DNA of 64,000 bases from Micropterix aruncella. Taxonomy: Eukaryota; Arthropoda; Insecta; Lepidoptera; Micropterigidae. This document shows positions 62,362-64,000 of this stretch, piece after piece. The stretch is from contig OX155960.1 of the NCBI GenBank assembly GCA_944548615.1, positions 11,346,365-11,410,364 on the forward strand, in the 5' to 3' direction. The translations under genes were made by a program, and so were the position numbers. A model generated the notes under the pieces. The model had not been told where the DNA came from, ran no database searches, and saw only the letters and a list, made by a program, of their open reading frames with translations. Position 1 is the first letter of the stretch, and every line of letters begins with the position of its first letter.

Positions 62362-62965
62362 TACGAGGTCTGTTCAGAAAATAATTGAACTTTATTTTTT
62401 TAAACTTTAATATTCATTTTACAGATTATTGCTCTTTGTCCCCTTCAAAGTGCTCCCCTCCCTTATTTGCATATTTTTCTCAGTGGTGTTTTCAATTCAA
62501 AAAGCAGTCCTGGATAATTCATTTGAGACAGCCTTTAACCCTTGGAGTAAATGGGTATTTTCATGGATGCATCTGTCTCTTTTGCAGGATTTTCGGCGAC
62601 ATCGACCTTAAAGTACTATAACTACGAAACTACTACACCAATCATAAAAAGAACAACTGCACAATGATTGCATTGAAATTTCGAATATAGAATATTGAAA
62701 TATCATTTTGTAAAACAATTAGATAATTATGAATAAATATGAGAACGTCAAAGAAGTGAAAAAAACGCGGAACCAGATCTGGTCGTATCATACTCAACGG
62801 ATAATTGTTTCAGAACCAGATTTGGTCGTATCATACTCAACGGGTTAAGGTCTGTGACGAATTCGCTTTGTTGTCATCAATACTCTGAAACGGTGTCCTT
62901 TCAGCACTGATTTTAATTTCAGAAATAAGAAAAAAATGTAAGGAGCCAGATCTGGTAAGTAAGGC
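62362..62965 (-). pseudogene. mariner-like transposase C-terminus, split by MITE copy D
   Basis: The terminal text CGAGGTCTGTTCAGAAAATAATTGAAC lies at 62363. Minus-strand reading: LAPYIFFLFLKLKSVLKGHR before the MITE, SQTL then KAVSNELSRTAF across it, and KYANKGGEHFEGDKEQ. The expected catalytic Asp of the APCDFF motif reads as Ile. Different family from the 48312 mariner. Confidence 0.8.
62535..62848 (+). mobile_element. piggyBac-like MITE, copy D (complete)
   Basis: TTAA at 62535-62538 and 62845-62848. Excision restores GACAGCCTTTAAGGTCTGTG of the mariner remnant. Very similar to copies B and C. Confidence 0.93.
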
Positions 62966-62984
62966 CATAGCGAGTAGAACGCTG

Positions 62985-63114
62985 CGGAGCTAGAACGTTA
63001 CTAGAGAATGTATGGAGGTGCACGCACTGGGCGGCCAGGCTCTGCTGGCTCCAGGAGTCGGCAGCATGCGCAAAATGGGAACCACTGGCTGCGTGCTGCC
63101 CGAATGTATGTGGC
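62985..63114. other. GC-rich sequence, unrecognised
   Basis: It contains CACTGGGCGGCCAGGCTCTGCTGGCTCC. No frame recognised. It may continue after the family G insertion at 63798-64000. Confidence 0.3.
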
Positions 63115-63797
63115 TCCCTATGTGGGAGTTAATGGGCCCTTGGTGAGTTGGCCATGAAGACCCATTCTGTTCAGGGTTGGTCACACTAACGGGTCAACAC
63201 CTATCCGACGGCCTCCACGCATGAAGTGCGAGCCTGGGTAGGACTCTGGCCTTATGGTCAGTTTCCCCTAGGAATAAACCTTCTGGCGCTCCTGGACGGT
63301 CTGCGCACCGTGCGGCGTAAACCAATCGACTGTGCACTCTGACTAACAGTCGGGGGAGTCTGGAAGCAGTACTGTTTCCTATAGAGCGGGGGTGGTTGCG
63401 GACCTTACGGCGACTGCTCTTGAAATAACCATCGGCCATCCGATCCTGGGTGAACAGCCAGGCAAAGGACGCCGTGGTCCGCGATAGATTCGGTAAACAC
63501 CATTTCACCGCTTCGTAAGGGAGAGGACCGCGCAAGGGACCTCGAACTCGTAACCAATCAAGAGACCGGAGTAATCTGGTCACAATTGGAAGTAAGGGCG
63601 TAAGTGTAGGCCCGCCGGGTAACACTCCTGGCTATCTCGCGGTTAAGGCGTTGGCCTCTTACGGGCTTGTGGCGGAGCTAGACGGTGGACTGTTTTGTCC
63701 TCAAGTCATCTGCGCTCACTCTAGGGAGGTAGAATGACTAATCGTTAAAACTTCCTGAGGTGACGGGCTTGCCCGCTGTAGTCGACAACTCAAGTTA
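63115..63797 (-). repeat. repeat family G, full-length copy
   Basis: It starts TATGTGGGAGTTAATGGGCC and ends GTAGTCGACAACTCAAGT. The minus-strand open frame 63194-63625 ([17 protein letters not shown]..., RFKSSRRK-like [18 protein letters not shown]) is 143 codons, the longest of the family here. TATGTG lies at both edges and may be a short flanking duplication. Confidence 0.85.
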
Positions 63798-63810
63798 TGT
63801 GTGTGTCCAC

Positions 63811-63906
63811 GCGGAGCCGGCTCCGCAACCAGTTGTATGCCGCTGACACTGAGCGACGACTCTGGCCGCCTAATCTGGCTCTGCAGCCATGGCTCCGGAG
63901 CCATGG
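63811..63906. repeat. two short perfect palindromes
   Basis: GCGGAGCCGGCTCCGC (63811-63826) and CCATGGCTCCGGAGCCATGG (63887-63906), both without spacer and both containing GGAGCC/GGCTCC. Confidence 0.85.
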
Positions 63907-64000
63907 ACGTCAGTGCATTATGAGCCTAAGAAGGCTGCAGGAGGACAGTCATCTGATTTTTGGCACAAAAGTGACAAATTGACAAAGCTGAGTGTGGTGC

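Overview
This looks like nuclear DNA from an insect, most likely a moth or butterfly (Lepidoptera). It is AT-rich and its genes are split by GT-AG introns. It is crowded with jockey-like, RTE-like, RNase-H-type and restriction-like-endonuclease LINEs, Penelope-like, mariner and piggyBac-like elements. Short Helitrons begin TCTATACTAATATTATA-like and end AGCTAG, an end type I know as common in Lepidoptera. The order-level assignment is inference. No bacterial operon, CRISPR array, rRNA or genuine tRNA gene was seen.

Three host genes can be reconstructed. (1) Plus strand, 27584-36809: a complete five-exon phosphotriesterase-related (PTER) metallohydrolase of 345 aa with every expected metal ligand. 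(2) Minus strand, 57564-40417: a complete six-exon ZC3H15/DFRP1-type CCCH zinc-finger protein of 415 aa. It converges on PTER at their 3' ends. (3) Plus strand, from 58716: the first two coding exons of a PIKfyve/Fab1 phosphoinositide kinase, including the FYVE finger. The rest lies beyond the window. ZC3H15 and fab1 are divergent, with starts 1.15 kb apart, and most of that shared upstream region is one 765-bp element with terminal inverted repeats.

Layout. 1-27.5 kb has no convincing host gene. It holds a 118-bp-class tandem array (360-1000), dead LINE 3' ends, three Helitron-like elements, a 190-bp foldback MITE, and many copies of two uncharacterised repeats, called here family G (GC-rich, about 690 bp) and family K (about 280 bp). 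27.6-36.8 kb is PTER. Its third intron carries a 3.3-kb 5'-truncated LINE (RT, RNase H, CCHC) inserted with a 10-bp duplication into a 450-bp repeat, and an uninterrupted copy of that repeat sits 5 kb upstream. 37.5-39.6 kb is a decayed jockey-like LINE with another LINE 3' end nested in it. 40.4-57.6 kb is ZC3H15. Its last intron holds a LINE with a 1022-aa RT plus restriction-like-endonuclease ORF and a tail-to-tail inverted partial copy. Its second intron holds a perfect foldback Penelope-like insertion inside a TTAA-flanked piggyBac-like MITE. 58.7-64 kb is fab1 exons 1-2, a second decayed copy of the same endonuclease LINE broken by younger insertions, a mariner remnant hit by the same TTAA MITE, and a full-length family G repeat.

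The host genes act separately: a small-molecule amidohydrolase, a partner of the GTPase DRG1, and an endosomal lipid kinase. The mobile elements do show an order of arrival, because several junctions carry target duplications that allow a rank of older host and younger insert.
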